DNA from: DATKNA01 sp963786765
GTDB taxonomy: Bacteria; Actinomycetota; Actinomycetes; Actinomycetales; Kineosporiaceae
DNA: 64,000 nucleotides
Direction of reading: 5' to 3'
Assembly (NCBI GenBank): GCA_963786765.1
Contig: CAWBAJ010000037.1
Span: 183,119-247,118 of the forward strand
In this document: in pieces, positions 1-9,313 of the stretch
Layout: every line of letters starts with the position of its first letter
How positions within the stretch are numbered: position 1 is the first letter of the stretch
Translations under genes and position numbers: made by a program
Notes under the pieces: model-generated
What the model saw: the letters and a program-made list of their open reading frames with translations, nothing else
Databases searched by the model: none
Told to the model about the DNA's origin: nothing

Positions 1-602
1 GTGCGGCCGTCGGGCTCGTGCTCTTCGTGATCTGGGCCCTGCTCATGATCGCGGCTTGGAGCAACGGCGTGAACCTCACCGACGGCCTCGACGGTCTCGC
101 GACGGGCACCAGCGTCCTGGTCTTCTCCGCGTACGTGCTGATCGGCATCTGGCAGTCGAACAACTCCTGCCTGGAGCGGCCGGGACTGCAGTGCTACGAG
201 GTGCGCGACCCCCGCGACCTCGCCGTCGTCGCGGCCGCCGCGCTCGGCTCGTGCTTCGGGTTCCTGTGGTGGAACGCCTCGCCCGCGAAGATCTTCATGG
301 GGGACACCGGCTCGCTCGCCCTCGGCGGCGCGCTCGCGGGCCTCGCCATCACGACCCGCACGGAGCTCCTGCTCGTGCTGCTCGGCGGCCTGTTCGTCCT
401 GATCACGCTCTCCGTGGTCATCCAGGTCGGGTCGTTCAAGCTCACCGGGAGACGGGTCTTCCGGATGGCGCCGCTGCAGCACCACTTCGAGCTCGCCGGC
501 TGGGCCGAGGTGACGATCGTCATCCGGTTCTGGATCATCGCCGGGCTCTTCGTCGGCCTCGGCCTCGGCGTCTTCTACGCGGAGTGGGTGGTCGGCCAGT
601 GA
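1..602 (+). CDS. mraY: Phospho-N-acetylmuramoyl-pentapeptide transferase, C-terminal part
   Basis: MraY makes lipid I by transferring phospho-MurNAc-pentapeptide from UDP to undecaprenyl phosphate on the inner face of the membrane. The gene enters from the left edge, so only about the last 200 residues are present. The visible part carries the family's NLTDGLDGLA motif near residue 20, the FMGDTGSLALGG motif near residue 94 and the PLQHHFELAGW motif near residue 152, separated by hydrophobic membrane segments. The stop overlaps the murD start by one TGA/GTG junction, so translation is probably coupled. It is the first of a tightly packed peptidoglycan and division operon. The call is secure. 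Confidence 0.96.
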   Translation, partial: AAVGLVLFVIWALLMIAAWSNGVNLTDGLDGLATGTSVLVFSAYVLIGIWQSNNSCLERPGLQCYEVRDPRDLAVVAAAALGSCFGFLWWNASPAKIFMGDTGSLALGGALAGLAITTRTELLLVLLGGLFVLITLSVVIQVGSFKLTGRRVFRMAPLQHHFELAGWAEVTIVIRFWIIAGLFVGLGLGVFYAEWVVGQ

Positions 603-2224
603 CGTCGCCCGCTCCCGGCCCCAGCCGGCTGGCGGGCCTGGTGTCCGGTCAGGCGGACTGGTCGGAGCTGCGCGTGCTGGTCGCCGGCATCGGGCTGTCC
701 GGCTTCGCCGCGGCCGACGCGCTGCTCGAGCGGGGCGCCCGGGTCGTCGTGGTGGACGGCGCCGACGGGGCGGCCCAGCGGGAGCGCGCCGCCATCCTCG
801 ACACGCTCGGGGCCGACGTCCGGCTCGGACCCGGAGCGGTCACCGGCCCGCTGCCGTACATCGTCGGCCCGCACGGTCGGGGACTGCCCGACGTCGTCGT
901 CGCATCGCCCGGGTGGCCGCCCGGTGCGCCTCCACTGGCGGCCGCCGCGGCGGCGGGGGTCCCGGTGTGGAGCGAGGTCGAGCTGGCCTGGCGGATGCGC
1001 CCCGCCACCGGCGCCGCGCCCTGGCTGACCGTGACGGGCACCAACGGGAAGACGACGACGGTGACGATGCTCGCCGCCATCCTGTCGGCGGCCGGGCTGG
1101 GCACCGCGGCCGTCGGCAACGTGGGCACGCCCGTGCTCGAGGCCGTGCTGCACCCGTTCTCGGGGGGCCGGCGCCACGACGTGCTCGCCGTCGAACTGTC
1201 GAGCTTCCAGCTGCACTCCACGTTCTCGGTGTCGCCGCTGGCGAGTGCCTGCCTCAACGTGGCGCCCGACCACCTCGACTGGCACGGCGGGCTCGACGAG
1301 TACGCCCGCGACAAGGGCCGGGTCTACCGGAACACCCAGGTGGCCTGCGTGTACAACGTCGCGGACCCGCGGACGGAGCAGCTCGTCCGCGACGCCGACG
1401 TGGTGGAGGGCTGCCGCGCGATCGGCTTCACCCTCGGCATCCCGGACGTGTCCATGCTCGGGGTCGTCGACGACGTCCTGTGCGACCGTGCGTTCGTTCC
1501 GCAGCGTCGCACCTCGGCGGCAGAACTCGCAACGCTCGATGACGTGCGGGCCGGCGCGGGCGGCGTTCTCGCCCCACACCTCGTCGCGAACGCGCTCGCC
1601 TCCGCCGGGCTGGCCCGGGCCGCCGGGGTGCCCGCGGTCGCCGTCCGGAACGGGCTGCGGGGAGTCGTCCCGCCGCCGCACCGGCTGGCGCGGGTCGCCG
1701 AGTCCGACGGCGTGACCTGGGTGGACGACTCGAAGGCGACCAACCCGCACGCCGCGGACGCCGCGATGCGCTCCTTCGAGCGCATCGTGTGGATCGCCGG
1801 CGGCCTGGCGAAGGGCGCCGGCCCCGGTGACTTCGACGACCTCGTCCGCAGGCACGTCGCCCGGCTTCGCGGCGCGGTGCTGCTCGGCCGCGACCGCGAT
1901 CTCGTCGGCCAGGCGCTGCGGCGACACGCGCCCGATCTGCCCGTACTCGACATCGCCGTCACCGAGACTGGCAGGGTGACTGGCGATGCGACCGGGCAGG
2001 TGACCGGACAGCTGACCGGACAGGTGGACGACGGCGCGCCTGCGGATCCTGACGCGCTGATGGACCGTGTCGTCGCGGCGGCAGCGTCGCTGGCGCGGCC
2101 CGGCGACACCGTGCTGCTCGCGCCCGCCTGCGCCTCCTTCGACCAGTTCACCTCGTACGCGGCGCGCGGCGACGCCTTCGCGGCCGCGGTGAGGCGTCGC
2201 GTCGACGGCCGGCTGGAGGGCTGA
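599..2224 (+). CDS. murD: UDP-N-acetylmuramoylalanine--D-glutamate ligase
   Basis: MurD is a cytoplasmic ATP-dependent Mur ligase that adds D-glutamate to UDP-MurNAc-L-Ala. The GTG start at 599 overlaps the mraY stop and precedes a Rossmann-like N-terminal domain (VLVAGIGLSGFAAAD near residue 24). The P-loop TVTGTNGKTTTVTM lies near residue 145. Further Mur ligase landmarks are DHLDWHGG and the DDSKATNPHA segment of the C-terminal domain, which ends with APACASFDQF. At 541 aa it is longer than the usual 440-500 aa. Part of the excess is a low-complexity run of VTGQ-like tetrapeptides in the C-terminal domain, listed as a separate repeat. ftsW starts 3 nt after the stop. Confidence 0.96.
   Translation: MTSPAPGPSRLAGLVSGQADWSELRVLVAGIGLSGFAAADALLERGARVVVVDGADGAAQRERAAILDTLGADVRLGPGAVTGPLPYIVGPHGRGLPDVVVASPGWPPGAPPLAAAAAAGVPVWSEVELAWRMRPATGAAPWLTVTGTNGKTTTVTMLAAILSAAGLGTAAVGNVGTPVLEAVLHPFSGGRRHDVLAVELSSFQLHSTFSVSPLASACLNVAPDHLDWHGGLDEYARDKGRVYRNTQVACVYNVADPRTEQLVRDADVVEGCRAIGFTLGIPDVSMLGVVDDVLCDRAFVPQRRTSAAELATLDDVRAGAGGVLAPHLVANALASAGLARAAGVPAVAVRNGLRGVVPPPHRLARVAESDGVTWVDDSKATNPHAADAAMRSFERIVWIAGGLAKGAGPGDFDDLVRRHVARLRGAVLLGRDRDLVGQALRRHAPDLPVLDIAVTETGRVTGDATGQVTGQLTGQVDDGAPADPDALMDRVVAAAASLARPGDTVLLAPACASFDQFTSYAARGDAFAAAVRRRVDGRLEG
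1964..2023 (+). repeat. 12-bp tandem repeat inside murD
   Basis: Five consecutive 12-bp units encode ETGR, VTGD, ATGQ, VTGQ and LTGQ. The last two are nearly identical at DNA level (GTGACCGGACAG and CTGACCGGACAG). The run stays in frame and falls between two conserved parts of the MurD C-terminal domain, probably in a surface loop. Near identity of adjacent units suggests recent slippage expansion. Function is unknown. Confidence 0.8.
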
Positions 2225-2227
2225 GGC

Positions 2228-3490
2228 GTGGCCACCCGGCTCGGCGCCCCGCCGCTCGCGGCCGTCCCCCCGGCTCCGCCGGCGCGCGCCCGCTCCGCCT
2301 GGGCGGCGAGGCTGCAGTCGCCGCTGGCGGCCTACTACCTCGTGCTCGGCTCGACCGTCGCGCTCGTCGTCCTCGGCCTCATCATGGTGCTGTCGAGCTC
2401 GAGCGTGGAGTCGCTGCGCACCCTGCACTCCTCCTACACCATCTTCTCCAAGCAGGCCATGTTCGCGGCGATCGGCCTGCCGCTCGCCGTGGTCGCCGCC
2501 CTGGTCCCGCCCAAGGTATGGAAGGCCCTGGCCTGGCCGCTGCTGCTGCTCGGCATCGGCGCGCTGCTGCTCGTGCTCGTGATGGGCCAGACCGTCAACG
2601 GCAACCGGAACTGGGTCGCCATCGGCGGGATCACCCTGCAGCCGTCCGAGGCCGTCAAGCTCTCGCTGGTCGTCTGGGTGGCCGCCGTGCTCGAGCGGAA
2701 GCGACCGCTGATGCACCGGACCGTCCACGCAGTGGTGCCGGTCGTCCCCGTCACGGCGCTCCTGCTCGCCCTCGTGCTCGCCGGGCGCGACCTCGGCACG
2801 GCACTCGTGCTGATGGGTCTCGTGGCCGCCCTCATGTTCTCTGCCGGGGTTCCGCTGCGCGTGTTCGCCGTGAGCGCCTCGCTCGCCGCCTTCGCCGTCT
2901 TCGTGCTGGTCACCACGAGCCCCAACCGGATGCAGCGCTTCGCGGCGTGGCGCGGCACCGGGGCTGCCGACCCGCAGGGAACGAACTGGCAGCCCCTGCA
3001 CGCGCTCTGGGCCCTGGCGTCGGGCGGGTGGTGGGGGCTCGGCCTGGGGGAGAGCCGGCAGAAGTGGTTCTGGCTGCCCGAGGCGCACAACGACTTCATC
3101 TTCGCGGTCATCGGCGAGGAGCTCGGGTTGGTCGGCACGCTCGCCGTGCTCGGCCTGTTCGCGATGCTCGGCATCGGCCTGTTCCGCCTCGTGCTCGCCG
3201 CCGACGACGTCTTCGTCAAGATCGCGACTGGCGGCGTCCTGGCCTGGGTGCTCGGGCAGGCCCTGGTGAACATCGGCGCGGTCGTCGGTCTTCTGCCGGT
3301 GGTCGGGGTGCCGCTGCCGCTGGTGTCCAGCGGCGGCTCGGCCCTCGTCACCACGCTTCTCGCGCTGGGGATGGTGCTGGGCTTCGCCCGGCGGGTCCCC
3401 GGCGCTGCCGAGGCGCTAGCCTCTCGACCCTCAGTGGTTGCCAGATCGCTCGCGGTTCTGCCCGGGCGACGGAACGGGGGTGTGGCGTGA
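2228..3490 (+). CDS. ftsW: SEDS-family lipid II polymerase / division protein FtsW
   Basis: FtsW is the peptidoglycan glycosyltransferase of the divisome. The 420-aa protein has a short proline- and alanine-rich cytoplasmic N-terminus followed by about ten hydrophobic segments. SEDS-family signatures are visible: NGNRNWVAIGG near residue 122, the QPSE motif, the FWLPEAHNDFIFAVIGEELG loop near residue 285, and PVVGVPLPLVSSGGSA near residue 357. Its position between murD and murG supports ftsW rather than rodA. The GTG start at 2228 is 3 nt after murD, and the stop overlaps the murG GTG. The start could also lie slightly downstream, since the N-terminal tail is variable in this family. Confidence 0.95.
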   Translation: MATRLGAPPLAAVPPAPPARARSAWAARLQSPLAAYYLVLGSTVALVVLGLIMVLSSSSVESLRTLHSSYTIFSKQAMFAAIGLPLAVVAALVPPKVWKALAWPLLLLGIGALLLVLVMGQTVNGNRNWVAIGGITLQPSEAVKLSLVVWVAAVLERKRPLMHRTVHAVVPVVPVTALLLALVLAGRDLGTALVLMGLVAALMFSAGVPLRVFAVSASLAAFAVFVLVTTSPNRMQRFAAWRGTGAADPQGTNWQPLHALWALASGGWWGLGLGESRQKWFWLPEAHNDFIFAVIGEELGLVGTLAVLGLFAMLGIGLFRLVLAADDVFVKIATGGVLAWVLGQALVNIGAVVGLLPVVGVPLPLVSSGGSALVTTLLALGMVLGFARRVPGAAEALASRPSVVARSLAVLPGRRNGGVA

Positions 3491-4638
3491 GCTCCTCCAC
3501 CCGTCTGTCGGTGGTGCTCGCGGGCGGAGGGTCCACCGGACACGTCGCGCCTCTGCTGGCGCTGGCCGACTGCCTGCGCCGCCGGGATCCGGAGGCCGGG
3601 GTCGTGGTCCTCGGCACCGTCGAGGGACTCGAGGCACGGCTGGTGCCCGAGGCCGGCTACGACTTCGCCGTCGTCCCGCGGGTGCCGCTGCCACGGCGCC
3701 CGTCGGCCGATCTCGGCCGGCTGCCCTGGCGGCTGCGGTCGGCCGTGGCCGCCGCGTCCCGTGCGATGCAGGAGGCGCAGGCCCAGGTCGTGGTCGGCTT
3801 CGGCGGCTACGTCTCGACCCCCGCCTACCTGGCGGCCCGGCGCCTCGGACTGCCGATCGTCGTGCACGAGCAGAACGCCCGGCCCGGCCTCGCGAACCGG
3901 CTGGGTGCGCGCTTCACGCCCTACGTCGCGGCCACGTTCCCGGGCACGCCGCTGCGGGGGGCACGCGTGCTCGGCATGCCGTTACGGCAGCAGATCACCG
4001 GACTGGACCGGGCCACGCGCCGCGAGGAGGCGCTCGCCGCCTTCGGGCTCGAGCGCGGGCGCACCACGCTGCTCGTCTTCGGCGGGTCGCTCGGCGCCCA
4101 GCGCCTGAACGTCACCTTCGGGCGCTCCCGGGAGGCTCTCGCCGCGGCCGGCGTCCAGGTGCTGCACGTGACGGGCCGCGGAAAGACGGTCGAGGACCTC
4201 CCGGTCACAGGCGACGTCGCCACCCTGCCCGGTGGCCCGCCCTATGTGGCCGTCGAGTACCTCGACCGGATGGAGCTGGCCTACGCGGCGGCGGACGCCG
4301 TCGTCTGCCGGGCCGGGGCCGGCACCGTCTGCGAGCTCACGACGGTCGGACTGCCCGCGGCCTACGTTCCCCTCCCGATCGGGAACGGGGAGCAGCGGCT
4401 CAACGCCGAGCCGGTGGTCGGCGCCGGCGGCGGCCTGCTGGTGGACGACGGGCAGTGCACCCCGGAGTGGGTCCGGGAGAGCCTGCTGCCGCTGCTGACG
4501 GACCCCGGGGAGCTCGCGGCGATGGGCAAGGCGGCGGCCGCGTTCGCGATCACGGACGGCGACGAGCGGCTGGCGGACCTCGTCGAGGTCGCCGTCACCG
4601 AGGCGGGGCGGGCGCGGGCCCGCCGGGTCGGGTCGTGA
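3487..4638 (+). CDS. murG: UDP-GlcNAc--lipid I N-acetylglucosaminyltransferase
   Basis: MurG is a peripheral membrane GT-B glycosyltransferase that converts lipid I to lipid II. The GTG start at 3487 overlaps the ftsW stop (GTGA) and leads straight into the glycine-rich N-terminal motif LAGGGSTGHVAPLLALA. GGYVSTPAYLA and HEQNARPGLANR follow in the acceptor domain, and FGGSLGAQRLN, RAGAGTVCEL and GNGEQRLNAEPV in the UDP-GlcNAc-binding C-terminal domain. Length is 383 aa, normal for the family, and the frame is intact. The stop overlaps the murC GTG, continuing the chain of coupled Mur genes. Confidence 0.96.
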   Translation: MSSSTRLSVVLAGGGSTGHVAPLLALADCLRRRDPEAGVVVLGTVEGLEARLVPEAGYDFAVVPRVPLPRRPSADLGRLPWRLRSAVAAASRAMQEAQAQVVVGFGGYVSTPAYLAARRLGLPIVVHEQNARPGLANRLGARFTPYVAATFPGTPLRGARVLGMPLRQQITGLDRATRREEALAAFGLERGRTTLLVFGGSLGAQRLNVTFGRSREALAAAGVQVLHVTGRGKTVEDLPVTGDVATLPGGPPYVAVEYLDRMELAYAAADAVVCRAGAGTVCELTTVGLPAAYVPLPIGNGEQRLNAEPVVGAGGGLLVDDGQCTPEWVRESLLPLLTDPGELAAMGKAAAAFAITDGDERLADLVEVAVTEAGRARARRVGS

Positions 4639-6100
4639 AGCCCGACCTCACGCTTCCCGTGCCACCGGCCGACCGGTTGGGGCACGTGCACTTCGTCGGC
4701 ATCGGCGGCGTCGGGATGGCCGGCATCGCGCGGATCATGCTCGAGCGTGGCCTGCAGGTGTCCGGAAGCGACGCCGCGGACTCGCCGACGCTGGACGCGC
4801 TGCGGGCGCTGGGGGCCACGGCGCACGTCGGACACGACGCGGCACATGTCGCCGACGCCGACACCCTGGTGGTGACCAGCGCCGTCCGGACGACGAACCC
4901 CGAGCTCGTCGAGGCCCGCCGGCGCGGGCTGCTCGTGCTGCACCGCTCGCAGGCGCTCGCCGTGCTGCTGCGCGGGCGCCGCGTTCGGTCGCGGTGGCCG
5001 GTACCCACGGGAAGACCACGACCACCTCCATGCTCACGGTCGCACTGCGCCGTGCCGGCGCGGACCCGTCGTTCGCGATCGGCGGGGAGCTGACCGAGGG
5101 CGGCGACTCGGCGCACGAGGGCGGGGGCGACGTCTTCGTGGCCGAGGCGGACGAGTCCGACGGGTCGTTCCTGCTCTACGAGCCCACCGTCGCGGTCGTC
5201 ACGAACGTCGAGCCGGACCACCTCGACCACTACGGCACCGCGGACGCCGTCAGCGCCGCGTTCGACGCCTTCGCCGAGCGGGTCGTGCCGGGCGGCGTGG
5301 TCGTCGCCTGCGCGGACGACCCCGGGTCGGCGCGCGTCGCCGACGGCGTCCGGGACCGGCGGGGCGGCGGAGCCGTGCTCACGTACGGCGTGGCGGAGTC
5401 GGCAGACGTGCGTGTCGTCGACCTCGACGCCTCCGGGCCGGGAGTGCGCTTCGGGCTGCGGGCCGCCGGGCTGCCCGCGGTCCCCCTCACGCTGCGGGTG
5501 CCCGGCGTCCACAACGCCTTGAACGCGGCGGCGGCGTGGGCGGCAGGCACCTGGCTGGGGCACGATCCGCACGTGCTGGCAGCGGGGCTGGCCGGTTACG
5601 GCGGGGCGCGCCGGCGCTTCGAGACCAAGGGCGTCGCCGCCGGCGTCCGGGTGCTCGACGACTACGCCCACCACCCGTCGGAGGTCGCGGCAGTGCTGCG
5701 CGCGGTGCGCGGCGTGAGTGGCGAGGGCCGGGTGCTCGCCGTCTTCCAGCCGCACCTCTACAGCCGGACCCGGATCTTCGCGGCCGACTTCGGCCGCGCC
5801 CTCGGTCTCGCCGACGACGTCGTCGTGCTCGACGTGTACGGCGCGCGCGAGGATCCGGAGCCGGGGGTCACCGGGGACCTGGTGGCGCGGTCCGTGCCGC
5901 TGCCGCCCGGCCGGGTGGTCTTCGAGCCGGACCGGGACGCGGCCGTCCGGCGGCTGGCGGAGCGTGCCGCCCCCGGCGACGTCGTCCTCACTCTCGGGGC
6001 GGGTGACGTCACCCGGCTCGGCCCGCGGCTGCTCGAACTGCTCGCCCTGCGGTCGCCGGACGTGACCACGCCCGGTGCCCCTGCGGTCGCTCCGCGCTGA
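4635..6100 (+). CDS. murC: UDP-N-acetylmuramate--L-alanine ligase (frameshifted)
   Basis: MurC adds the first L-alanine to UDP-MurNAc. The GTG start overlaps the murG stop. The N-terminal Rossmann motif HFVGIGGVGMAGIA lies near residue 16, the P-loop AGTHGKTTTTSML near residue 124, and the DEAD-like segment VAEADESDGSFL and NVEPDHLDHYG follow. The reading frame breaks near 4984-4988, between RGRR and SVAVAGTHGKT, with a net excess of two bases: the Arg codon before TCG reads CGCGT, as if cgc, cgg and cgt were all written. Protein similarity is continuous across the break, giving about 487 aa. I treat this as one gene with a sequence artefact, because MurC is essential and no second copy is seen here. 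Confidence 0.9.
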
Positions 6101-6158
6101 CGGCCCGGCCTCGAACGGACCTCGGCGCAGGGGCCTGCCGACACGCCGGGCGCGGTCG

Positions 6159-6240
6159 TTGAGCCCCCCCGGCTGCCCCCGTACGGTCACAGACCAAGGA
6201 GCTGGCTGACATAACTATAACCCTCTACCTGAGGGTGAGG
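6159..6240 (+). promoter_or_regulatory. ftsZ upstream region: candidate promoter and inverted repeat
   Basis: The 178-bp murC-ftsZ gap contains TTGAGC (6159-6164), a 17-nt spacer and TACGGT (6182-6187), a plausible sigma-70-type promoter. Next comes an AT-richer stretch, ACATAACTATAACCC, which leads into a small inverted repeat, ACCCTC (6220-6225) and GAGGGT (6231-6236). From memory, a similar ACATAACTNTAACCC block precedes ftsZ in other actinobacteria, often overlapping the end of ftsQ. Here it persists although ftsQ is absent, which suggests a role for the DNA or RNA element itself. Confidence 0.5.
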
Positions 6241-6278
6241 GTCTCGGCCCCCCGGCACGCGAGCGAGAGGCACCCGAC

Positions 6279-7750
6279 GTGGCAGCACCGCAGAACTACC
6301 TTGCAGTCATCAAGGTCGTCGGCATCGGCGGCGGCGGGGTCAATGCCGTCAACCGGATGATCGAGGTCGGTCTCAAGGGCGTCGAGTTCATCGCGATCAA
6401 CACCGACGCGCAGGCCCTGCTGATGAGCGACGCCGACGTCAAGCTCGACGTCGGCCGCGAGCTCACCCGCGGGCTGGGAGCCGGCGCGGACCCCGAGGTG
6501 GGCCGCAAGGCGGCCGACGACCACGCGGAGGAGATCGAGGAGGTGCTCAAGGGCGCCGACATGGTCTTCGTCACCGCGGGCGAGGGCGGCGGCACGGGTA
6601 CCGGGGGCGCCCCGGTCGTCGCCCGGATCGCACGCAGCCTCGGCGCGCTCACGATCGGCGTGGTGACGAGGCCCTTCACCTTCGAGGGCCGCCGCCGCGC
6701 CGTCGCAGGCCGACTCGGGCATCGCAGGGCTGCGCGAGGAGGTCGACACCCTCATCACGATCCCGAACGACCGACTGCTGTCGATCAGCGACAGGCACGT
6801 CAGCGTGCTCGACGCGTTCCGCTCGGCCGACCAGGTGCTGCTGTCCGGCGTCCAGGGCATCACCGACCTCATCACCACGCCGGGCCTGATCAACCTCGAC
6901 TTCGCCGACGTCAAGTCGGTCATGCAGGGTGCCGGCAGCGCCCTGATGGGAATCGGCTCCGCCCGCGGCGAGGACCGCGCGATCCAGGCCGCGGAGACCG
7001 CCATCTCGAGCCCGCTGCTCGAGGCGAGCGTCGACGGCGCGCACGGCGTGCTGCTGTCCATCCAGGGCGGCTCGGACCTCGGCCTCTTCGAGATCAACGA
7101 GGCGGCGCGCCTGGTGCAGGAGGCCGCGCACCCGGAGGCGAACATCATCTTCGGAGCGGTCATCGACGACGCTCTCGGCGACGAGGTCCGCGTCACGGTC
7201 ATCGCCGCCGGCTTCGACGGCGGCGCGCCCACCCGCCGGCGCGACGAGCGCGCGCTGGGCCAGGTCTCCGGCCGCAGCGTGGCGGCCTCGCCTGCGCCGG
7301 TCGCGGCGGCGTCCCGTCCGGCCCCCCCGCCCGCCCCGCGCCCGCAGCCGCTGGACGCCGGCCCGTTCGGCGACCCCCGCCCGCATCAGGTCGCGCCGGT
7401 CGGTTCGGCGGAGCCGGTCCGCCGCGGCATCGGGGAGTACCGCCACGCCGAACCCGCACCGTCGAACGGGTCGTCGTACCCCTCGGCGGCGCTGCCGCCG
7501 GTGACGCCGCCCGTGACCGGCGCGCCGCTCGGGTCGCCGGCTCCCGCCCCGGGCGCGTCGTCGGCATCGGCGCCCGCCCCCCAGCAGGCCCAGCCCGCGC
7601 AGGCGCCCGGGGGAGACCGCGAGCCCGCCGTCGTTCCAGGAGTCCGTGCAGCGGTTCGTGGAGCTGCCGCACGAGCCCCGGCCCTCCCGGCCGGCGCCAC
7701 GGCCGATCGTCGTGGACGACGACCTCGACGTCCCCGACTTCCTCAAGTAG
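6279..7750 (+). CDS. ftsZ: Cell division protein FtsZ (two frameshifts)
   Basis: FtsZ is the tubulin-like GTPase that forms the division ring. The GTG start gives VAAPQNYLAVIKVVGIGGGG, and the GTP-binding signature GEGGGTGTGGAP is near residue 105. Two net +1 shifts occur. One is near 6703, between RRRAV and QADSGI. The other is near 7607, before the tail ending VVDDDLDVPDFLK, which is the conserved peptide that binds SepF and FtsW. Correcting both gives about 489 aa, with a long proline-rich linker between the globular domain and the tail. All catalytic and tail motifs are present, so I consider the gene functional in the living organism and the shifts artefactual. Confidence 0.93.
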
Positions 7751-7762
7751 CTTCTCTGGCTC

Positions 7763-8531
7763 GTGGAGCCGCTGACCGTCCTGCCGGCCGACCTCGGTCC
7801 CGGGGTCCGGGCGGGATTCACCACGCGGGCAGGCGGCGTGTCCGTCGGGCCTCATGCCGGTCTCGACCTCGCCACGCACGTGGATGACGACCTCTCGGCC
7901 GTCCGCGAGAACCGCGCCCTCCTCGCGGCGTGGGCCGGCGCGCCGGTCCGGTTCGCACGGCAGGTCCACGGCACCGCGGTCGTTCCGGTCCCGGCCGGCG
8001 GTGGCACAGGCGCGGACGGACTCGGCACGCGACGGACTCGGCGAAGGTGCCCGAGGAGGCGACGCCCTGGTCACCTCGCACGTCGGGGTCCCCATCGGAG
8101 TCCTCGTCGCCGACTGCGTCCCGGTGCTGCTCGCCGACCCCGGGGCCCGGGTCGCCGGGGTCGCGCATGCCGGCCGGCGCGGCCTGCTCGCCGGCGTCCT
8201 GCCCCGCGTCGTCCAGGCGATGGCCGCCGCAGGCGCGCGCGCAGGCCGCATCCGCGCGACCGTGGGCCCCGCGGCCGGGGGCTGCTGCTACGAGGTTCCG
8301 GCCGACATGCAGGAGGAGGCGGTCGCGGTCCTGCCGGAACTGCGAGCCACGACGGCCTGGGGGACGCCGGCGCTGGACCTGCGCGCCGGAGCCGTCGCCC
8401 AGCTGCGCGCCCTGGGCCTGGAGGCCGTGACCACGGCGGGTGGCTGCACGATCGAGGACGAGTCCTTCTACTCCTACCGCCGGTCCGGGCGGACGGGCCG
8501 GTTCGCCGGCGTCGTCGTCCTGGTGCCGTGA
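7763..8531 (+). CDS. pgeF: PgeF/YlmD-type multicopper polyphenol oxidase-like protein (frameshifted)
   Basis: This is the DUF152/YfiH (PgeF) protein usually found directly after ftsZ. The family includes a peptidoglycan editing factor in Escherichia coli and purine nucleoside hydrolase/deaminase activities in other members, so the role here is inferred. The zinc-site motifs are present: QVHGTAV near residue 70, ADCVPVLL with its cysteine, and AHAGRRGLLAG. GPAAGGCCYEV follows. A net +1 shift lies near 8022-8026, before DGLGEGARGGDALVT; corrected length is about 255 aa. The GTG start is 12 nt after ftsZ, and yggS follows with a short gap. Confidence 0.88.
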
Positions 8532-8573
8532 CGCCTTCGCACTCGCCCCCGGGCGGAGGCGGCTCGGGCGCCG

Positions 8574-9276
8574 ATGCCCCGCGATCCCCGCTCCGCCGAG
8601 CTGGCCGCCGCTCTGGAGGTCGTGGACGCCCGGCATCGTCGCGGCATGCGCCGCCGCGGGCCGGGACCCCGCCGGTGTCACCCTCGTGGTCGTCACCAAG
8701 ACCTACCCGGCCGCCGACCTCGTGCGCCTGGCCGCGCTGGGCGTGCGGGACGTCGGGGAGAACCGCGACCAGGAGGGTGCGGCCAAGCACGCCGAGTGCG
8801 CCGGGCTGTCGCTCAGGTGGCACTTCATCGGCCAGCTGCAGACGAACAAGGCCCGGTCCGTGTCCGCGTGGGCCGACCTGGTGCACTCCCTGGACCGTCC
8901 CGCCCTCGCGGCCGCCCTCGACCGCGGGGCCTCCAGGGCGGGCCGCGTGCTCGACTGCCTGGTGCAGGTCAGCCTGGACGGGGACCCGACCCGGGGCGGT
9001 GTTCCCGTCCCGCAGCTGCCCGCGCTCGCCGAGGCCGTGGCGGGGGCTGCGGCGCTCCGGCTCCGGGGCGTGATGGCCGTCGCGCCGCTCGGCGCTGACC
9101 CGCGTGCGACGTTCGCCACACTGCCCCAGCTGCTCGACCGGGTCCGCCGCGTCGAGCCGGCCGCGGACGTCGTCTCGGCCGGCATGAGCGGGGACCTCGA
9201 AGCGGCGCTCGCCGGCGGCGCGACACACCTGCGTGTCGGCACGGCGATCCTCGGTCGGCGACCGCCCCTGCAGTAA
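8574..9276 (+). CDS. yggS: YggS-family pyridoxal phosphate homeostasis protein (frameshifted)
   Basis: YggS/PLPBP proteins bind PLP in an alanine-racemase-like TIM barrel and buffer free PLP. The PLP lysine lies in TLVVVTKTYPA, followed by DVGENRDQE and WHFIGQLQTNKA, with GMSGDLEAAL near the C-terminus binding phosphate. A net +1 shift near 8634 separates ELAAALEVVDAR from IVAACAAAGRDP. I chose the ATG at 8574, which gives about 233 aa after correction and has GGAGG 12-16 nt upstream. A GTG at 8528, overlapping the pgeF stop, is possible only if a further shift lies between 8560 and 8600. It sits in the usual actinobacterial place between pgeF and sepF. Confidence 0.87.
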
Positions 9277-9313
9277 CGTCGACGTCCGGGTGACGACGAG
9301 GCGAGGAGCACCA

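Noticed and set aside
575..3088. Very long open frames antisense to murD/ftsW and to many other genes, some over 500 codons
   Set aside because: High GC content makes stop codons rare in antisense and alternative frames. Compositions are Arg/Gly/Ala/Pro-rich without motifs, while the sense frames carry clear family signatures.
6690..6720. Programmed ribosomal frameshifting in ftsZ, dnaE, hisD and others
   Set aside because: No common slippery sequence or downstream structure recurs, the sites differ between genes, and several genes would need many events. Sequence artefact is simpler.
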